The notes: generated by a model not told the origin, from the sequence alone. A stretch of DNA of 64,000 nucleotides from Marinobacter sp. (GCA_014359475.1 JACIZI010000009.1:1-64000), one strand, 5' to 3'. Counted from the stretch's first letter, positions 51,028 to 63,483 are shown. A program made the numbers and translations.

Positions 51028-52005
51028 ATGTCGTCTGAAAACCGTATTACCGCCGAATTTACCATACCGCCGGAACTGAGTGACCGTCGGCTGGACCAGG
51101 CTGCAGCCGAACTGATGCCGGAGCATTCCCGCTCCCGGCTGCAGGGCTGGATCAGGAATGGGGCGCTGACCCTCAACGGCAAGCATTGCAAGCCCCGGGA
51201 CAAGGTGATGCTGGGTGACCGGATGGATCTGGACGCGGAACCGGAAGTGCAGGTGACCTGGGAAGCCGAGGCCATTGAGCTGGACGTGGTCTACGAGGAC
51301 CAGCACCTGCTGGTGATCAACAAACCCGCCGGGCTGGTGGTGCACCCGGCCGCAGGCCATGCCGACGGCACGTTGGTCAACGCCCTGCTGAACTACGCCC
51401 CGGAAGTGGAAAACCTGCCCAGGGCGGGCATAGTTCACCGGCTGGACAAGGACACCTCCGGTATCATGGTGGTCGCCCGCAGCCTTATTGCCCACACTTC
51501 GCTGGTGGAACAGTTGCAGGAGCGCACCATGGGCAGGGAATACGAGGCCGTCGTGGTAGGCACTATGACCGGCGGAGCCACCGTGGACGCCCCCATTGGC
51601 CGGCACCCCACCGATCGCAAGAAAATGGCGGTGGTCGCAGCCGGCAAACCGGCGGTCACCCATTACCGGCTGATGGAACGGTTTGCCGCCCACACCCACA
51701 TTCGCTGCAAGCTGGAAAGTGGCCGTACCCACCAGATCCGCGTACACATGGCCCACGTGCGCCACCCACTGGTGGGCGATCCCGCCTACGGCGGCCGGCT
51801 GCGCCTGCCCAAGGGTACGACGGAAGAACTCCGGGAAGAACTGGCCCGCTTCCAGCGCCAGGCCCTCCACGCCCGGCAACTGACCCTGGAGCATCCGGAA
51901 ACCGGCGCAATACTCACCTGGGAAACACCTTTGCCGGCAGACATGGTGCAACTGATCGCAGCCCTGAGAAAGCATGCGGCGGAGCTCGAGAACAGTGAAT
52001 TCTGA
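51028..52005 (+). CDS. rluD: 23S rRNA pseudouridine synthase RluD
   Basis: Makes pseudouridines 1911, 1915 and 1917 in helix 69 of 23S rRNA. An N-terminal S4-like domain (residues about 15-75) precedes the synthase domain with catalytic Asp140 in HRLDKDTSGIMVVAR. The C-terminal GRTHQIRVHMAHVRHPLVGD is also typical. Length is 325 residues. Divergent from bamD and followed by pgeF, a widely conserved set. Confidence 0.97.
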   Translation: MSSENRITAEFTIPPELSDRRLDQAAAELMPEHSRSRLQGWIRNGALTLNGKHCKPRDKVMLGDRMDLDAEPEVQVTWEAEAIELDVVYEDQHLLVINKPAGLVVHPAAGHADGTLVNALLNYAPEVENLPRAGIVHRLDKDTSGIMVVARSLIAHTSLVEQLQERTMGREYEAVVVGTMTGGATVDAPIGRHPTDRKKMAVVAAGKPAVTHYRLMERFAAHTHIRCKLESGRTHQIRVHMAHVRHPLVGDPAYGGRLRLPKGTTEELREELARFQRQALHARQLTLEHPETGAILTWETPLPADMVQLIAALRKHAAELENSEF

Positions 52006-52759
52006 CCCGGACACCGGCGGCCTGATCTGCATAGAGCCCGACTGGCCCGCTCCCGCCAAGGTACGCGCACTGACCACGACCCGTCTCGGTGGCATCAGTG
52101 AGCCACCGTGGCACAGCCTGAATCTTGGTGACCACGTGGCTGACAACCCCGCCCACGTGGCGGAAAACCGCCGCCGCCTGGCCGACAGCATCGGCCTCCC
52201 CGCGGACCGTATTGCCTGGGTCCGCCAGACCCACGGCACCCACGTCGCCCGCTTCCCCGGCGCGGATAACCCCGAAGTCGATGCCTCCGTCACCAGCGAA
52301 ACAGGCCTCGCCTGCGCCATCCTCACCGCCGACTGCCTGCCGGTTGTCTTCTGCAATACCGCCGGTAGCAAAATCGCCGCCGCCCACGCCGGTTGGCGCG
52401 GCCTCTGCAACGGCATTCTGGAAAACACCGCAAAGGAAATCGGCGACCCGGAAAACACCCTCGCCTGGCTGGGCCCCGCCATAGGCCCGGACCAGTTCGA
52501 AGTCGGCCCCGAAGTCCGCGAAGCCTTCCTCGCCCGCAGTCCCGAAGCCATCAGCGCTTTCAACCCCAGCCCGAAGTGCCCCGGCCACTACCTCGCCAAC
52601 CTCTACCACCTCGCCCGTCAGCGGCTCAACAACGCCGGCATCTCCAGAATCTACGGCGGCAGCCACTGCGCCGCCACCGAACGCGACCGCTTCTACTCCT
52701 ACCGCCGTGACGGCACGACCGGAAGAATGGCAACGCTTATCTGGCTGATGTCTGAGTGA
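51995..52759 (+). CDS. pgeF: Purine nucleoside phosphorylase / laccase-domain protein (YfiH)
   Basis: Member of the YfiH (polyphenol oxidase/laccase) family; studied homologues act on purine nucleosides or edit peptidoglycan precursors. The metal-ligand motifs are TADCLPV, HAGWRGL and the VRQTHGTHV histidines. From GTG 51995, which overlaps rluD and has CGGAG upstream, the protein is 254 residues; ATG 51974 would add seven. It forms a unit with rluD. Repeat R4 lies 56 bp downstream. Confidence 0.9.
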   Translation: MNSDPDTGGLICIEPDWPAPAKVRALTTTRLGGISEPPWHSLNLGDHVADNPAHVAENRRRLADSIGLPADRIAWVRQTHGTHVARFPGADNPEVDASVTSETGLACAILTADCLPVVFCNTAGSKIAAAHAGWRGLCNGILENTAKEIGDPENTLAWLGPAIGPDQFEVGPEVREAFLARSPEAISAFNPSPKCPGHYLANLYHLARQRLNNAGISRIYGGSHCAATERDRFYSYRRDGTTGRMATLIWLMSE

Positions 52760-52814
52760 GCCATTGAATAAAAGTTGGTTCCTGATATCTGGGCGGCTTG
52801 CACAAGGACCGGTC

Positions 52815-52928
52815 GCAAGGGGCAGGGTAGCGCTTTCCGAAACCGTGGAGCGCCAAGGATGGCGCGACCCGAGCCCCCCATGGATGGGTTCACGGGCGTG
52901 TTTCGGAAAGCGCTACCCTGCCCCTTGC
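52815..52928 (+). repeat. Structured intergenic repeat, copy R4
   Basis: A perfect 29-bp outer stem (52815-52843 with 52900-52928) encloses CGT, hairpin 1 (GCGCC, loop AAGGAT, GGCGC), the conserved CCGAGCCC, hairpin 2 (CCC, loop ATGGAT, GGG) and TTCACGGGCGTG. Stem sequence is unrelated to R1-R3. It occupies the middle of the 350-bp pgeF-clpB gap. Confidence 0.93.
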
Positions 52929-53003
52929 AGCCCCCGCAAAAGCCCTATAAGAAAAACAAAACCTGATGCCCGTCAATTTTCTGACAGTTTCACGGGTCAG
53001 CAC

Positions 53004-53031
53004 CTTGAAGTCCCCCTCAACGCCCCTACAT
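53004..53031 (+). promoter_or_regulatory. Heat-shock (sigma-32) type promoter of clpB
   Basis: CTTGAAG (53004-53010), a 12-bp spacer and CCCCTACAT (53023-53031) resemble the RpoH consensus CTTGAAA-N11-16-CCCCATNT. The ATG of clpB, a classic heat-shock gene, is about 80 bp downstream. Confidence 0.7.
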
Positions 53032-53109
53032 TAAGTTGCAAAGCCAACAACCCCAAAGGCTGCGTTTTCGGCTAACGCCGGCAGCCGCCAGATTAAGGAA
53101 TACCGGAAC

Positions 53110-55686
53110 ATGAGAATCGACAAACTGACCAGTAAGCTCCAGAACGCACTGGCCGATGCCCAATCCATCGCGGTCGGCAAAGACCACAATTTTATCGAGC
53201 CCGTTCACCTGATGCAGGCTCTGCTGGACCAGCAGGGGAGCTCCATCAAGCCTCTGATCAAGCAGGCCGGGGCAGAGCCGGGCCGCATCCGCCAGGCGAT
53301 TGCCCAGGAGATTGAAAACCTGCCGGAAGTGAAAGGCTCCGCCGGTGATGTCTCTATGTCGAACGACATGGGCCGGCTGTTCAACATTGCCGACAAACTG
53401 GCGCAACAGCGTAATGACCAGTTCGTCTCCAGTGAGCTTATGCTGCTGGCGGCCCTGGAAGACCGGGGCAGCCTCGGTCGTGTGCTGCGCGAGCATGGCC
53501 TCGACAAGGCCGCCCTGGAGCAGGCCATCGAGCAGGTGCGCGGTGGCGAGTCGGTCGACGACCCTTCCGCCGAAGAGAACCGCCAGGCCCTCGATAAATA
53601 CACCATAGACCTCACCGAGCGCGCAGAGGCGGGCAAGCTGGATCCGGTGATCGGCCGGGATGACGAAATCCGCCGCACCATCCAGGTATTGCAGCGTCGC
53701 CGCAAGAACAACCCGGTGCTGATCGGTGAGCCGGGCGTGGGCAAGACGGCCATTGTGGAAGGTCTGGCCCAGCGTATTGTGAACGGCGAGGTGCCGGAAG
53801 GCCTCAAAAACAAGCGTGTGCTCTCGCTGGATATGGGTGCCCTGATTGCCGGTGCCAAGTTCCGTGGTGAGTTCGAGGAGCGCCTGAAGGCGGTGCTGAA
53901 CGAACTGGCCAAGCAGGAAGGGCAGATCATCCTGTTCATCGACGAAATACATACGGTCGTGGGTGCCGGCAAGGCCGAGGGCTCCATGGATGCCGGCAAC
54001 ATGCTCAAGCCGGCCTTGGCGCGTGGTGAACTCCATTGCGTGGGTGCGACCACCCTGGACGAGTACCGGGAAAATATCGAGAAAGATGCCGCTCTGGAGC
54101 GCCGCTTCCAGAAGGTGCTGGTGTCTGAGCCCAGCGAGGAAGACACCATCGCTATCCTGAGGGGCCTGAAAGAACGCTACGAAGTGCACCACGGTGTGGA
54201 GGTCACTGATGGCGCGATCATTGCCGCCGCCAAGCTCTCGCATCGCTACATTGCGGACCGGCAACTGCCGGACAAGGCCATCGATCTGGTGGACGAAGCA
54301 GCCAGTCAGATCCGTATGGAAATGGACTCCAAGCCCGAGGCACTGGATCGCCTGGAACGGCGTCTGATTCAATTGAAGATCGAGCGGGAGGCACTGAAAA
54401 AAGAAACCGATCCGGCCTCCAGGAAACGCCTGGAAGAACTGTCGGATGTGATTGCCGGCGTGGAGCGTGAATACGCCGATCTGGAAGAAGTCTGGAATAC
54501 CGAGAAGGCGGCACTGCACGGCTCCCAGAAGATCAAGAGCCAGCTGGAGCAGGCCCGGATTGACCTGGAAAACGCCCGCCGGGCCGGTGATCTGGGCAGA
54601 ATGTCCGAGCTGCAGTATGGCCAGATCCCGGAACTGGAGCGGCAGCTGGATATGGCCAGTCAGGCAGAGATGATGGAGATGACGCTGCTGCGTAACCGGG
54701 TCACTGATGAAGAGATTGCAGAAATCGTTGCCAAGTGGACCGGCATTCCGGTGTCCAAGATGCTGGAAGGGGAAAAAGACAAGCTGATGCGCATGGAAGA
54801 AGCGCTGCATGACCGGGTCATCGGTCAGGATGAAGCCGTGGAGGCCGTTGCCAACGCGGTGCGTCGCTCCCGGGCCGGGCTGGCAGATCCGCATCGCCCC
54901 AACGGTTCCTTCCTGTTCCTTGGCCCTACCGGGGTGGGCAAGACCGAGCTGTGCAAGTCACTGGCTTCGTTTCTGTTTGATACCGAGGAAGCCATGGTGC
55001 GGATTGATATGTCCGAGTTCATGGAGAAACACTCCGTGGCCCGGCTGATCGGTGCGCCTCCGGGTTATGTCGGTTATGAGGAAGGTGGCTACCTGACCGA
55101 AGCCGTCCGCCGCCGGCCCTATTCGGTTTTGTTGCTGGATGAGGTGGAGAAGGCTCATCCGGATGTGTTCAACATCCTGTTGCAGGTGCTCGAAGACGGT
55201 CGCCTGACCGATGGCCAGGGCCGCACCGTGGATTTCCGCAATACGGTGATTGTGATGACCTCCAACCTGGGGTCAGACATTATTCAGCAGAAGGCCGGTG
55301 AGGAAAACTACGAGTCCATGAAGAATGCGGTAATGGAGGTGGTCGGCACCCACTTCCGCCCGGAATTCATTAACCGTGTGGACGAAGTGGTGGTGTTCCA
55401 TCCTCTGGCGGAAGACCAGATCCGCGGTATCGCGAAGATACAGGTGGAGCTGCTGGGCAAGCGGCTGAAGGAACAGGACATGAAGCTGGAGCTGGACGAG
55501 TCCGCGATGGAACGGCTGGCGAAAGTGGGTTACGACCCGGTCTACGGTGCCCGCCCCTTGAAGCGGGCGATCCAGCGGATGATCGAGAACCCCCTCGCAC
55601 AGCGCCTGCTGAACGGGGACTTTGTGTCCGGCGACACCATCCTTGCCAAAGTGGATGGCGATCAGCTGGTATTCACCCGGAAGTAA
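53110..55686 (+). CDS. clpB: Disaggregase ClpB
   Basis: A hexameric AAA+ chaperone that resolubilises aggregates with DnaK. It has an N-terminal Clp_N repeat domain (residues 1-145), the first ATPase with Walker A GEPGVGKT at 206-213, a coiled-coil middle domain (about 400-525, rich in Glu, Lys and Arg), and the second ATPase with Walker A GPTGVGKT at 605-612. Length is 858 residues. Preceded by an RpoH-like promoter and followed by a strong hairpin. Confidence 0.98.
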   Translation: MRIDKLTSKLQNALADAQSIAVGKDHNFIEPVHLMQALLDQQGSSIKPLIKQAGAEPGRIRQAIAQEIENLPEVKGSAGDVSMSNDMGRLFNIADKLAQQRNDQFVSSELMLLAALEDRGSLGRVLREHGLDKAALEQAIEQVRGGESVDDPSAEENRQALDKYTIDLTERAEAGKLDPVIGRDDEIRRTIQVLQRRRKNNPVLIGEPGVGKTAIVEGLAQRIVNGEVPEGLKNKRVLSLDMGALIAGAKFRGEFEERLKAVLNELAKQEGQIILFIDEIHTVVGAGKAEGSMDAGNMLKPALARGELHCVGATTLDEYRENIEKDAALERRFQKVLVSEPSEEDTIAILRGLKERYEVHHGVEVTDGAIIAAAKLSHRYIADRQLPDKAIDLVDEAASQIRMEMDSKPEALDRLERRLIQLKIEREALKKETDPASRKRLEELSDVIAGVEREYADLEEVWNTEKAALHGSQKIKSQLEQARIDLENARRAGDLGRMSELQYGQIPELERQLDMASQAEMMEMTLLRNRVTDEEIAEIVAKWTGIPVSKMLEGEKDKLMRMEEALHDRVIGQDEAVEAVANAVRRSRAGLADPHRPNGSFLFLGPTGVGKTELCKSLASFLFDTEEAMVRIDMSEFMEKHSVARLIGAPPGYVGYEEGGYLTEAVRRRPYSVLLLDEVEKAHPDVFNILLQVLEDGRLTDGQGRTVDFRNTVIVMTSNLGSDIIQQKAGEENYESMKNAVMEVVGTHFRPEFINRVDEVVVFHPLAEDQIRGIAKIQVELLGKRLKEQDMKLELDESAMERLAKVGYDPVYGARPLKRAIQRMIENPLAQRLLNGDFVSGDTILAKVDGDQLVFTRK

Positions 55687-55709
55687 GCCGGGCGTTCCGA
55701 CACCGCAAA

Positions 55710-55743
55710 GGAGAAAGGGGTGCCCTCAGGCACCCCTTTCTCC
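55710..55743. terminator. Strong hairpin between clpB and the converging DUF4124 gene
   Basis: A perfect 15-bp stem (55710-55724 with 55729-55743) with a CTCA loop lies 24 bp after clpB. The right arm contains CCCCTTTCTCC but no run of T follows. The symmetry suits both converging genes. Confidence 0.75.
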
Positions 55744-55783
55744 ATCTCCGGATGCTGACTGTCCGTATGTGGGGCGGTAACAG

Positions 55784-56248
55784 TTACTGTTGATCGCTTC
55801 CAGCCGGCCCGCAGTTTTCGTCCACCATGGTCCGGAATTCCTGCTTCTTCTGGCTGATTTCTTCCGGGGACAGGAAGCGCTGCTCACCGTTTTCCTCAAC
55901 GCGGATGCGGCTGTTCCGTTCGATAATTTTCAGATTACTCCGGGCCGTTTCGCAGGCGGCTTCGCGCTGTTTGCGCTGGGCGCGCTCGGCGGCGGATTCA
56001 TCGGCCCGTTGCTGGGCCTGGCGCTGCTGCTCTTCCATTTCGTCCAGGCGTTCCCGGGGAGATTGGCGGCTATCGCCGGAGGGGCGGCCGGTCTTGATAC
56101 TGACACGCTCGGACTGCTTGCCGGCGGGCTGGCGGTCGCCAAAGTGGGTGACACCGTTCTCATCGGTCCATTTGTAGACAGACTGGGCGATACCCAGCGC
56201 GGGGGTCAGTGCCAGCAGTGTGGCCAGGGTCACAGCTTTTATTTTCAT
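55784..56248 (-). CDS. Exported DUF4124-domain protein
   Basis: A 154-residue protein with a signal peptide (MKIKAVTLATLLALTPALGIAQ) followed by the DUF4124 motif SVYKWTDENGVTHFGDRQPAG, common in gammaproteobacterial periplasmic proteins of unknown function. The central region (residues 60-105) is charged, Gln/Arg/Glu-rich and probably helical. Two cysteines (ACETAR and ENCGPAG) may pair. It converges on clpB. Confidence 0.85.
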   Translation of the reverse strand: MKIKAVTLATLLALTPALGIAQSVYKWTDENGVTHFGDRQPAGKQSERVSIKTGRPSGDSRQSPRERLDEMEEQQRQAQQRADESAAERAQRKQREAACETARSNLKIIERNSRIRVEENGEQRFLSPEEISQKKQEFRTMVDENCGPAGSDQQ

Positions 56249-56390
56249 GGAATCACTCGTCTTGCGTTACCTGTTGGCCGCCGGTTCGGGCCGGTATCAG
56301 GTTACCATGCCATAATGGTACCGGCTTTTCTTCCGCCTGGTTCAAAAAATGCGGGACTCTAGTATAGACACAGAATCCCGCACCTACTAT

Positions 56391-56417
56391 TGACAGGAGG
56401 TTTCCCGCTGTCAAAAT
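56391..56417 (+). promoter_or_regulatory. Candidate promoter/operator dyad upstream of ilvB
   Basis: TTGACAG and CTGTCAA form an inverted repeat; TTGACA would be a perfect -35 and CAAAAT a weak -10 at 16 bp. The 462-bp region 56249-56710 otherwise shows no gene: no branched-chain-rich leader peptide and no attenuator-like terminator. Confidence 0.35.
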
Positions 56418-56710
56418 TGTCGATTGCCTGAAGACAGGGGTCAATACGGCAGGTAATCCCGAGCGAGTATCCCCCGTTAATCACCATGCTGAAGTACCGT
56501 GCGCAGGCACGGAAGGGTTGTCGCATTTCCGGACAACCCGCTGTCGGGCTGTTCTCCGCAACCCTCAGGAGGGCGGTCGGCCAGGAGACAACCTCTGTAA
56601 TGCAGTGTGGCAGAATCATCCGGCGCGGTTTTCAAAAGAAACCGGGGGCACGGAGATCCAGGCGACCGGGCAGGGCCCGGCTCATTCACTCGTCGAAGAG
56701 GGTAGAAAAC

Positions 56711-58429
56711 GTGGAGTTATTGTCTGGTGCCGATATGCTTATCCGGTCCCTGCAGGATGAAGGGATCGAATACATTTACGGTTATCCCGGTGGGGCAGCG
56801 CTGCATATCTACGATGCGCTGTTCAGGCAGGACAAGGTAAAGCACATTCTGGTTCGCCACGAGCAGGGGGCGGTTCACATGGCCGACGGCTATGCCCGTG
56901 CGTCCGGCAAGGCCGGCACTGTGCTGGTTACCTCTGGCCCTGGTGCCACCAATACGATTACCGGTATTGCCACAGCGTTCATGGATTCCATTCCCATGGT
57001 GGTGCTGTGTGGCCAGGTGGCGTCCTCGCTGATCGGGGAGGATGCGTTCCAGGAGACCGACATGATCGGGGTGTCGCGGCCGGTGGTCAAACACAACCTG
57101 AGTGTGCGTCATCCTGAAGAAATTCCGGAGATTATCCGCAAGGCTTACTATATTGCCACTACCGGTCGCCCCGGTCCGGTGGTTGTGGATATTCCCAAGG
57201 ACATGACCACCCCCAACGAGCGCTACGAATACGTCTTCCCCAGGAAGGTCAAGCTGCGCTCCTACAATCCTGCCCTGCGCGGCCACGCTGGCCAGATCAG
57301 GAAAGCGGTGGATATGCTCATGGCGGCCCGGCGCCCGGTGGTCTACGCCGGTGGTGGGGTGATTCTGGGCAAGGCGTCCGAGCAACTGACCGAACTGGTG
57401 CGGATGCTGGGCTGCCCGATCACCAACACCCTGATGGGTATTGGCTGCTACCCGGCGACCGACAGGCAGCACCTCGGCTGGCTGGGCATGCATGGCACCT
57501 ACGAGGCCAACATGGCCATGCACCACTCGGACCTGATCCTCTGTGTGGGTGCCCGGTTTGATGACCGCGTTACCAATGCCACGGAGAAATTCTGCCCGGG
57601 TGCCAGAATTGTCCACATCGATATTGATCCGGCCTCCATTTCCAAGACGGTGGACGCGGATGTGCCCATCGTGGGGCCGGTGGATGCGGTACTGAAAGAG
57701 ATGATCAGCCTGGTGCGCGAGAGCAGGGAAAAGCCGGATGAGGAAGCACTGGCTGCCTGGTGGAAGCAGATCGATGAATGGCGCGCGTTCCATGGCATGC
57801 GTTATGAAACCAGCGATGACGTGATCAAACCCCAGGAAGTGATCGAAGCATTGTGGCGGCTCACCAATGGAGAGGCCTATGTGACATCGGATGTCGGTCA
57901 GCATCAGATGTTTGCTGCCCAGTACTACAAGTTCGACAAGCCCAACCGCTGGATCAACTCCGGTGGCCTGGGCACCATGGGCTTTGGCCTTCCGGCGGCC
58001 ATGGGGGTCAAGCTGAATTACCCCGAGGAGGAGGTTCTGTGCATTACCGGTGAAGGCAGTATCCAGATGAACATCCAGGAGCTGTCCACCTGTAAGCAGT
58101 ACAATCTGCCGGTCAAGATCATCAACCTGAACAACCAGGCTCTGGGTATGGTCAAGCAGTGGCAGGATATGAACTATGAGTCGCGCCACTCCCAGTCGTA
58201 CATGGAATCACTGCCAGACTTCATCAAGCTGGCTGAATCCTACGGCCATGTGGGGATTCGCATCGACAGGAAGGAAGATCTGGAACCGAAGCTGAAAGAA
58301 GCGCTGGCCATGAAGGACAAACTGGTGTTCGTCGATATCTATGTGGACCGGTTTGAGCATGTGTATCCCATGCAGGTAGCCCGGGGTTCCATGAAGGACA
58401 TGTGGCTCAGCAAAACGGAGAGGGTGTGA
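56711..58429 (+). CDS. ilvB: Acetolactate synthase large subunit
   Basis: A ThDP enzyme starting branched-chain amino acid synthesis. It has a ThDP-binding N-terminal domain with catalytic Glu51 in [17 protein letters not shown], a central FAD-binding domain, and a C-terminal ThDP/Mg domain with [13 protein letters not shown] chose GTG 56711 because it gives [14 protein letters not shown], the conserved N-terminus; the 75 codons before it, from 56486, are Arg-rich and not conserved. Length is 572 residues. The small subunit follows after 2 bp. Confidence 0.96.
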   Translation: MELLSGADMLIRSLQDEGIEYIYGYPGGAALHIYDALFRQDKVKHILVRHEQGAVHMADGYARASGKAGTVLVTSGPGATNTITGIATAFMDSIPMVVLCGQVASSLIGEDAFQETDMIGVSRPVVKHNLSVRHPEEIPEIIRKAYYIATTGRPGPVVVDIPKDMTTPNERYEYVFPRKVKLRSYNPALRGHAGQIRKAVDMLMAARRPVVYAGGGVILGKASEQLTELVRMLGCPITNTLMGIGCYPATDRQHLGWLGMHGTYEANMAMHHSDLILCVGARFDDRVTNATEKFCPGARIVHIDIDPASISKTVDADVPIVGPVDAVLKEMISLVRESREKPDEEALAAWWKQIDEWRAFHGMRYETSDDVIKPQEVIEALWRLTNGEAYVTSDVGQHQMFAAQYYKFDKPNRWINSGGLGTMGFGLPAAMGVKLNYPEEEVLCITGEGSIQMNIQELSTCKQYNLPVKIINLNNQALGMVKQWQDMNYESRHSQSYMESLPDFIKLAESYGHVGIRIDRKEDLEPKLKEALAMKDKLVFVDIYVDRFEHVYPMQVARGSMKDMWLSKTERV

Positions 58430-58431
58430 TC

Positions 58432-58923
58432 ATGCGTCGAATCATTTCTGTTTTGCTTGAGAACGAACCCGGCGCCCTGTCACGGGTAGTGGGGTTGTTC
58501 TCCCAGCGCAACTACAATATCGAAACCCTGACCGTGGCGCCGACCGAAGACGAGACCCTGTCCCGCCTGACGGTCACCACCACCGGCTCCGACAAGGTGA
58601 TTGAGCAGATTACCAAGCAGCTCAACAAGCTGATTGAAGTGGTCAAGCTGGTGGATCTGACCGAGGGTGCCCACATCGAGCGTGAGCTGATGCTGGTCAA
58701 GCTCAAGGCCACCGGCTCCCAGCGGGCCGAAATCAAGCGCACGGTGGATATTTTCCGGGGCCAGATTGTGGATGTGACCAGTTCTGTGTACACGGTCCAG
58801 CTGGCGGGCAACAGCGAGAAGCTGGATGGCTTTATCCAGGCCGTCGGTACCTCCGGTGTGCTGGAGGTGGTGCGTAGCGGTGTCTCCGGTATCGCCCGTG
58901 GCGAAAAAGTTCTGAGTCTTTGA
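58432..58923 (+). CDS. ilvH: Acetolactate synthase small (regulatory) subunit
   Basis: A 163-residue regulatory subunit that activates IlvB and gives valine feedback inhibition. The N-terminal ACT domain reads MRRIISVLLENEPGALSRVV with the Gly of the effector site, followed by FSQRNYNIETLTVAPT. The C-terminal domain includes SRVDIFRG-type sequence, here TVDIFRGQIVDV. The start at 58432 matches the family. Confidence 0.97.
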   Translation: MRRIISVLLENEPGALSRVVGLFSQRNYNIETLTVAPTEDETLSRLTVTTTGSDKVIEQITKQLNKLIEVVKLVDLTEGAHIERELMLVKLKATGSQRAEIKRTVDIFRGQIVDVTSSVYTVQLAGNSEKLDGFIQAVGTSGVLEVVRSGVSGIARGEKVLSL

Positions 58924-58974
58924 GAAATTCAGTTGTCTGACATTAACGGATGGCCCTGCGGGGCCAAAACATAA

Positions 58975-60003
<1,029 letters not shown>

Positions 60004-60031
60004 TTCATCGTTCTTCGGTCTGTTTGAGAGG

Positions 60032-60055
60032 CGCGGCCCGGGTGGCCGCGTTTTT
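60032..60055 (+). terminator. Intrinsic terminator after ilvC
   Basis: CGCGGCC (60032-60038), loop CGGGT, GGCCGCG (60044-60050) and TTTTT. Confidence 0.9.
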
Positions 60056-60094
60056 CGTATATAATGGCCGCAAATGCTTGCCGGAGTAACAGGA

Positions 60095-60901
60095 ATGAGC
60101 GAAGACAAGACTGAAAGCAGCCACGTTATTGATGATATTGAAGCTGGCGAGGTGGTTGAAGAAGAGGTGATCGGAGGTACCAGGGTGCGTCGCAAGGGTA
60201 TCTATCTTTTGCCCAACGCGCTGACCACTGCCTCACTCTTTTCCGGCTTTTTCGCCATCGTCTCGGCAGCCAATGGCATGTTCGATAATGCGGCCATCGC
60301 GATATTTGTATCGATGATTCTGGATGGTCTGGACGGTCGGGTTGCCCGCATGACCAATACCCAGAGCAAGTTCGGGGAAGAGTACGACAGCCTCGCAGAC
60401 ATGGTGGCTTTCGGTGTGGCTCCGGGCCTGGTGGCCTTCTTCTGGTCCCTGAATGAGATGGGCAAGATCGGCTGGGCGGTTACCTTTATCTTTGTAGCGG
60501 GTGCCGCGCTGCGGCTGGCAAGGTTCAATACCCAGATTGGCTCTGTGGACAAGAAGTATTTTGTCGGTCTGGCCAGCCCGGCCGCGGCCGCCTGTGTGGC
60601 GGGGCTGGTTTGGTGCTTCCATGATGATCAGCCGAGCAACTGGCTCAGCATGCTCACACTGTTAATTGTGGGTGGCGGCGGTATGCTGATGGTCAGCAAT
60701 ATCCTTTACAGGAGCTTCAAGGATCTGGACCTGCGGGGGCGGGTGCCGTTTGCAGCCATTCTGCTGGTGGTTCTGATCTTTGTCGTCATTGCTCTGGATC
60801 CGGCAACGGTTCTGTTCAGTGTGTTCCTTCTGTATGCGCTGTCCGGACCGGTTCGGGCGCTGTTGCGCAGGGCGCGTCGTTCATCCCGCGCCGCGGAGTG
60901 A
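60095..60901 (+). CDS. pssA: CDP-diacylglycerol-serine O-phosphatidyltransferase
   Basis: A membrane CDP-alcohol phosphatidyltransferase making phosphatidylserine, the precursor of phosphatidylethanolamine. The active-site motif DG-x2-AR-x8-G-x3-D-x3-D is read in DGLDGRVARMTNT and GEEYDSLADMV. About seven hydrophobic segments follow. ATG 60095 gives 268 residues with an acidic cytoplasmic N-terminus; AGGA lies immediately upstream. This is the type II, integral-membrane class. Confidence 0.94.
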   Translation: MSEDKTESSHVIDDIEAGEVVEEEVIGGTRVRRKGIYLLPNALTTASLFSGFFAIVSAANGMFDNAAIAIFVSMILDGLDGRVARMTNTQSKFGEEYDSLADMVAFGVAPGLVAFFWSLNEMGKIGWAVTFIFVAGAALRLARFNTQIGSVDKKYFVGLASPAAAACVAGLVWCFHDDQPSNWLSMLTLLIVGGGGMLMVSNILYRSFKDLDLRGRVPFAAILLVVLIFVVIALDPATVLFSVFLLYALSGPVRALLRRARRSSRAAE

Positions 60902-60998
60902 TGAGGGTGTTTTGGCGGATTTCCGGTCAATCTGCCGATCTTCTGATCAGTGTCGTGGGTGGAAGGCGAAATAAAACAGAAATTTTTCAGAAACCTCG

Positions 60999-61026
60999 TT
61001 GACACATTTCCTGAGGCCTGTAGAAT
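60999..61026 (+). promoter_or_regulatory. rRNA operon promoter P1
   Basis: TTGACA (60999-61004), a 16-bp spacer and TAGAAT (61021-61026), followed by a GC-rich discriminator (GCGC), with an A/T-rich UP-like stretch just upstream. Confidence 0.85.
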
Positions 61027-61131
61027 GCGCACCACTTCTGAGGGACAAGGCGGCTGAGGTCGGCGGAACCAAGGGAGTAACTGACTGAAAATGCTGAAGA
61101 AAATTGATCGAAAGATTCTTCAGAAAAGCAG

Positions 61132-61159
61132 TTGACAAGGCCGGCATTCACTGTAGAAT
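61132..61159 (+). promoter_or_regulatory. rRNA operon promoter P2
   Basis: TTGACA (61132-61137), a 16-bp spacer and TAGAAT (61154-61159), 133 bp after P1 with the same hexamers and spacing. Confidence 0.85.
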
Positions 61160-61188
61160 ACGCCACCTTGATTGAGCAGACAGCTCAC

Positions 61189-61200
61189 CGCTCTTTAAAA
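61189..61200 (+). promoter_or_regulatory. boxA-like antitermination site in the rrn leader
   Basis: CGCTCTTTAAAA resembles the rrn boxA (TGCTCTTTAACA) bound by NusB-NusE. A better match, TGCTCTTTAACA, is at 63755-63766 before 23S. Confidence 0.65.
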
Positions 61201-61205
61201 AGTTG

Positions 61206-61223
61206 ACCAAGTAATTCGTGTGG
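61206..61223 (+). other. Pre-16S processing stem, 5' strand
   Basis: These 18 bases are perfectly complementary to 62898-62915, so the 16S precursor would be enclosed in a long duplex, the usual RNase III substrate. Confidence 0.85.
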
Positions 61224-61330
61224 GCGCTGGCCGAGGTATGTCGGATAGATATATTGAGGCAAGCGACTCGTCGAGAATGAGTTTTTGTCTTGAGCAAGAA
61301 TAGAGGATCTTCGGATTCTTGTATGATTTA

Positions 61331-62870
<1,540 letters not shown>

Positions 62871-62897
62871 AACGAAGCCGACGGCTTCGGTCAGAGT

Positions 62898-62915
62898 CCA
62901 CACGAATTACTTGGT
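62898..62915 (+). other. Pre-16S processing stem, 3' strand
   Basis: Perfect complement of 61206-61223, located 28 bp after the 16S 3' end. Confidence 0.85.
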
Positions 62916-63000
62916 TAGCTTAAGAAGAGAGCAAAGGGTCTTTGCAGGCCCGAAAACGGTTTTGTCAGACCTCAGGGTTTGGCGCCGGATTCGGATTGGC

Positions 63001-63080
63001 TGGCAAGGCGCAGATTGAGTGAAGGCGGGAGCGTACATCAGTACGTGACCAACTGAGTGAAAGCTGCAACGCAGTCCAGG
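63001..63080 (+). repeat. Spacer repeat unit 1 (80 bp)
   Basis: Aligns base for base without gaps to 63131-63210; shared blocks include CAAGGCGC, GGGAGCGTACA, AGTACGTGACC and CTGCAACGC. The centre GCGTAC-atca-GTACGT is a hairpin. Confidence 0.85.
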
Positions 63081-63130
63081 CGATTCGAAGACAAGCAAAA
63101 CCGGAAATTAGCGCTGTAGATTGTGACAGC

Positions 63131-63210
63131 TGACAAGGCGCGGATGGAGTGAGTGAGGGAGCGTACAATAGTACGTGACCGAGTGAGCGAAGACTGCAAC
63201 GCCGCTCAGG
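63131..63210 (+). repeat. Spacer repeat unit 2 (80 bp)
   Basis: Second copy of the 63001-63080 unit, offset by exactly 130 bp. Variable positions are concentrated in the arms. A more diverged, similarly built segment lies at 63484-63555, after tRNA-Ile. Confidence 0.85.
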
Positions 63211-63233
63211 TGGCACAAGATGCAGTGATAATT

Positions 63234-63310
<77 letters not shown>

Positions 63311-63483
63311 AAATCGCTCAGCTCGTCGTTGCTTCCAGGCTCATGTGCTATTCGCACACTACACCTGAAAGCGCCTAGATCTGAACGATTTCCGAGTAAG
63401 CCGATACATTGGCGTTGGGCTCGGTTTGGTAGGCCTCGAATGTGGAGGCGAACGCGGATGCGCCGGACAGGTTTTGTCAATCC

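Noticed and set aside
56486..56710. N-terminal extension or leader peptide of ilvB
   Set aside because: The 75 codons are Arg-rich, not conserved in the family, and poor in Ile, Leu and Val, so neither an extension nor an attenuator peptide is supported.
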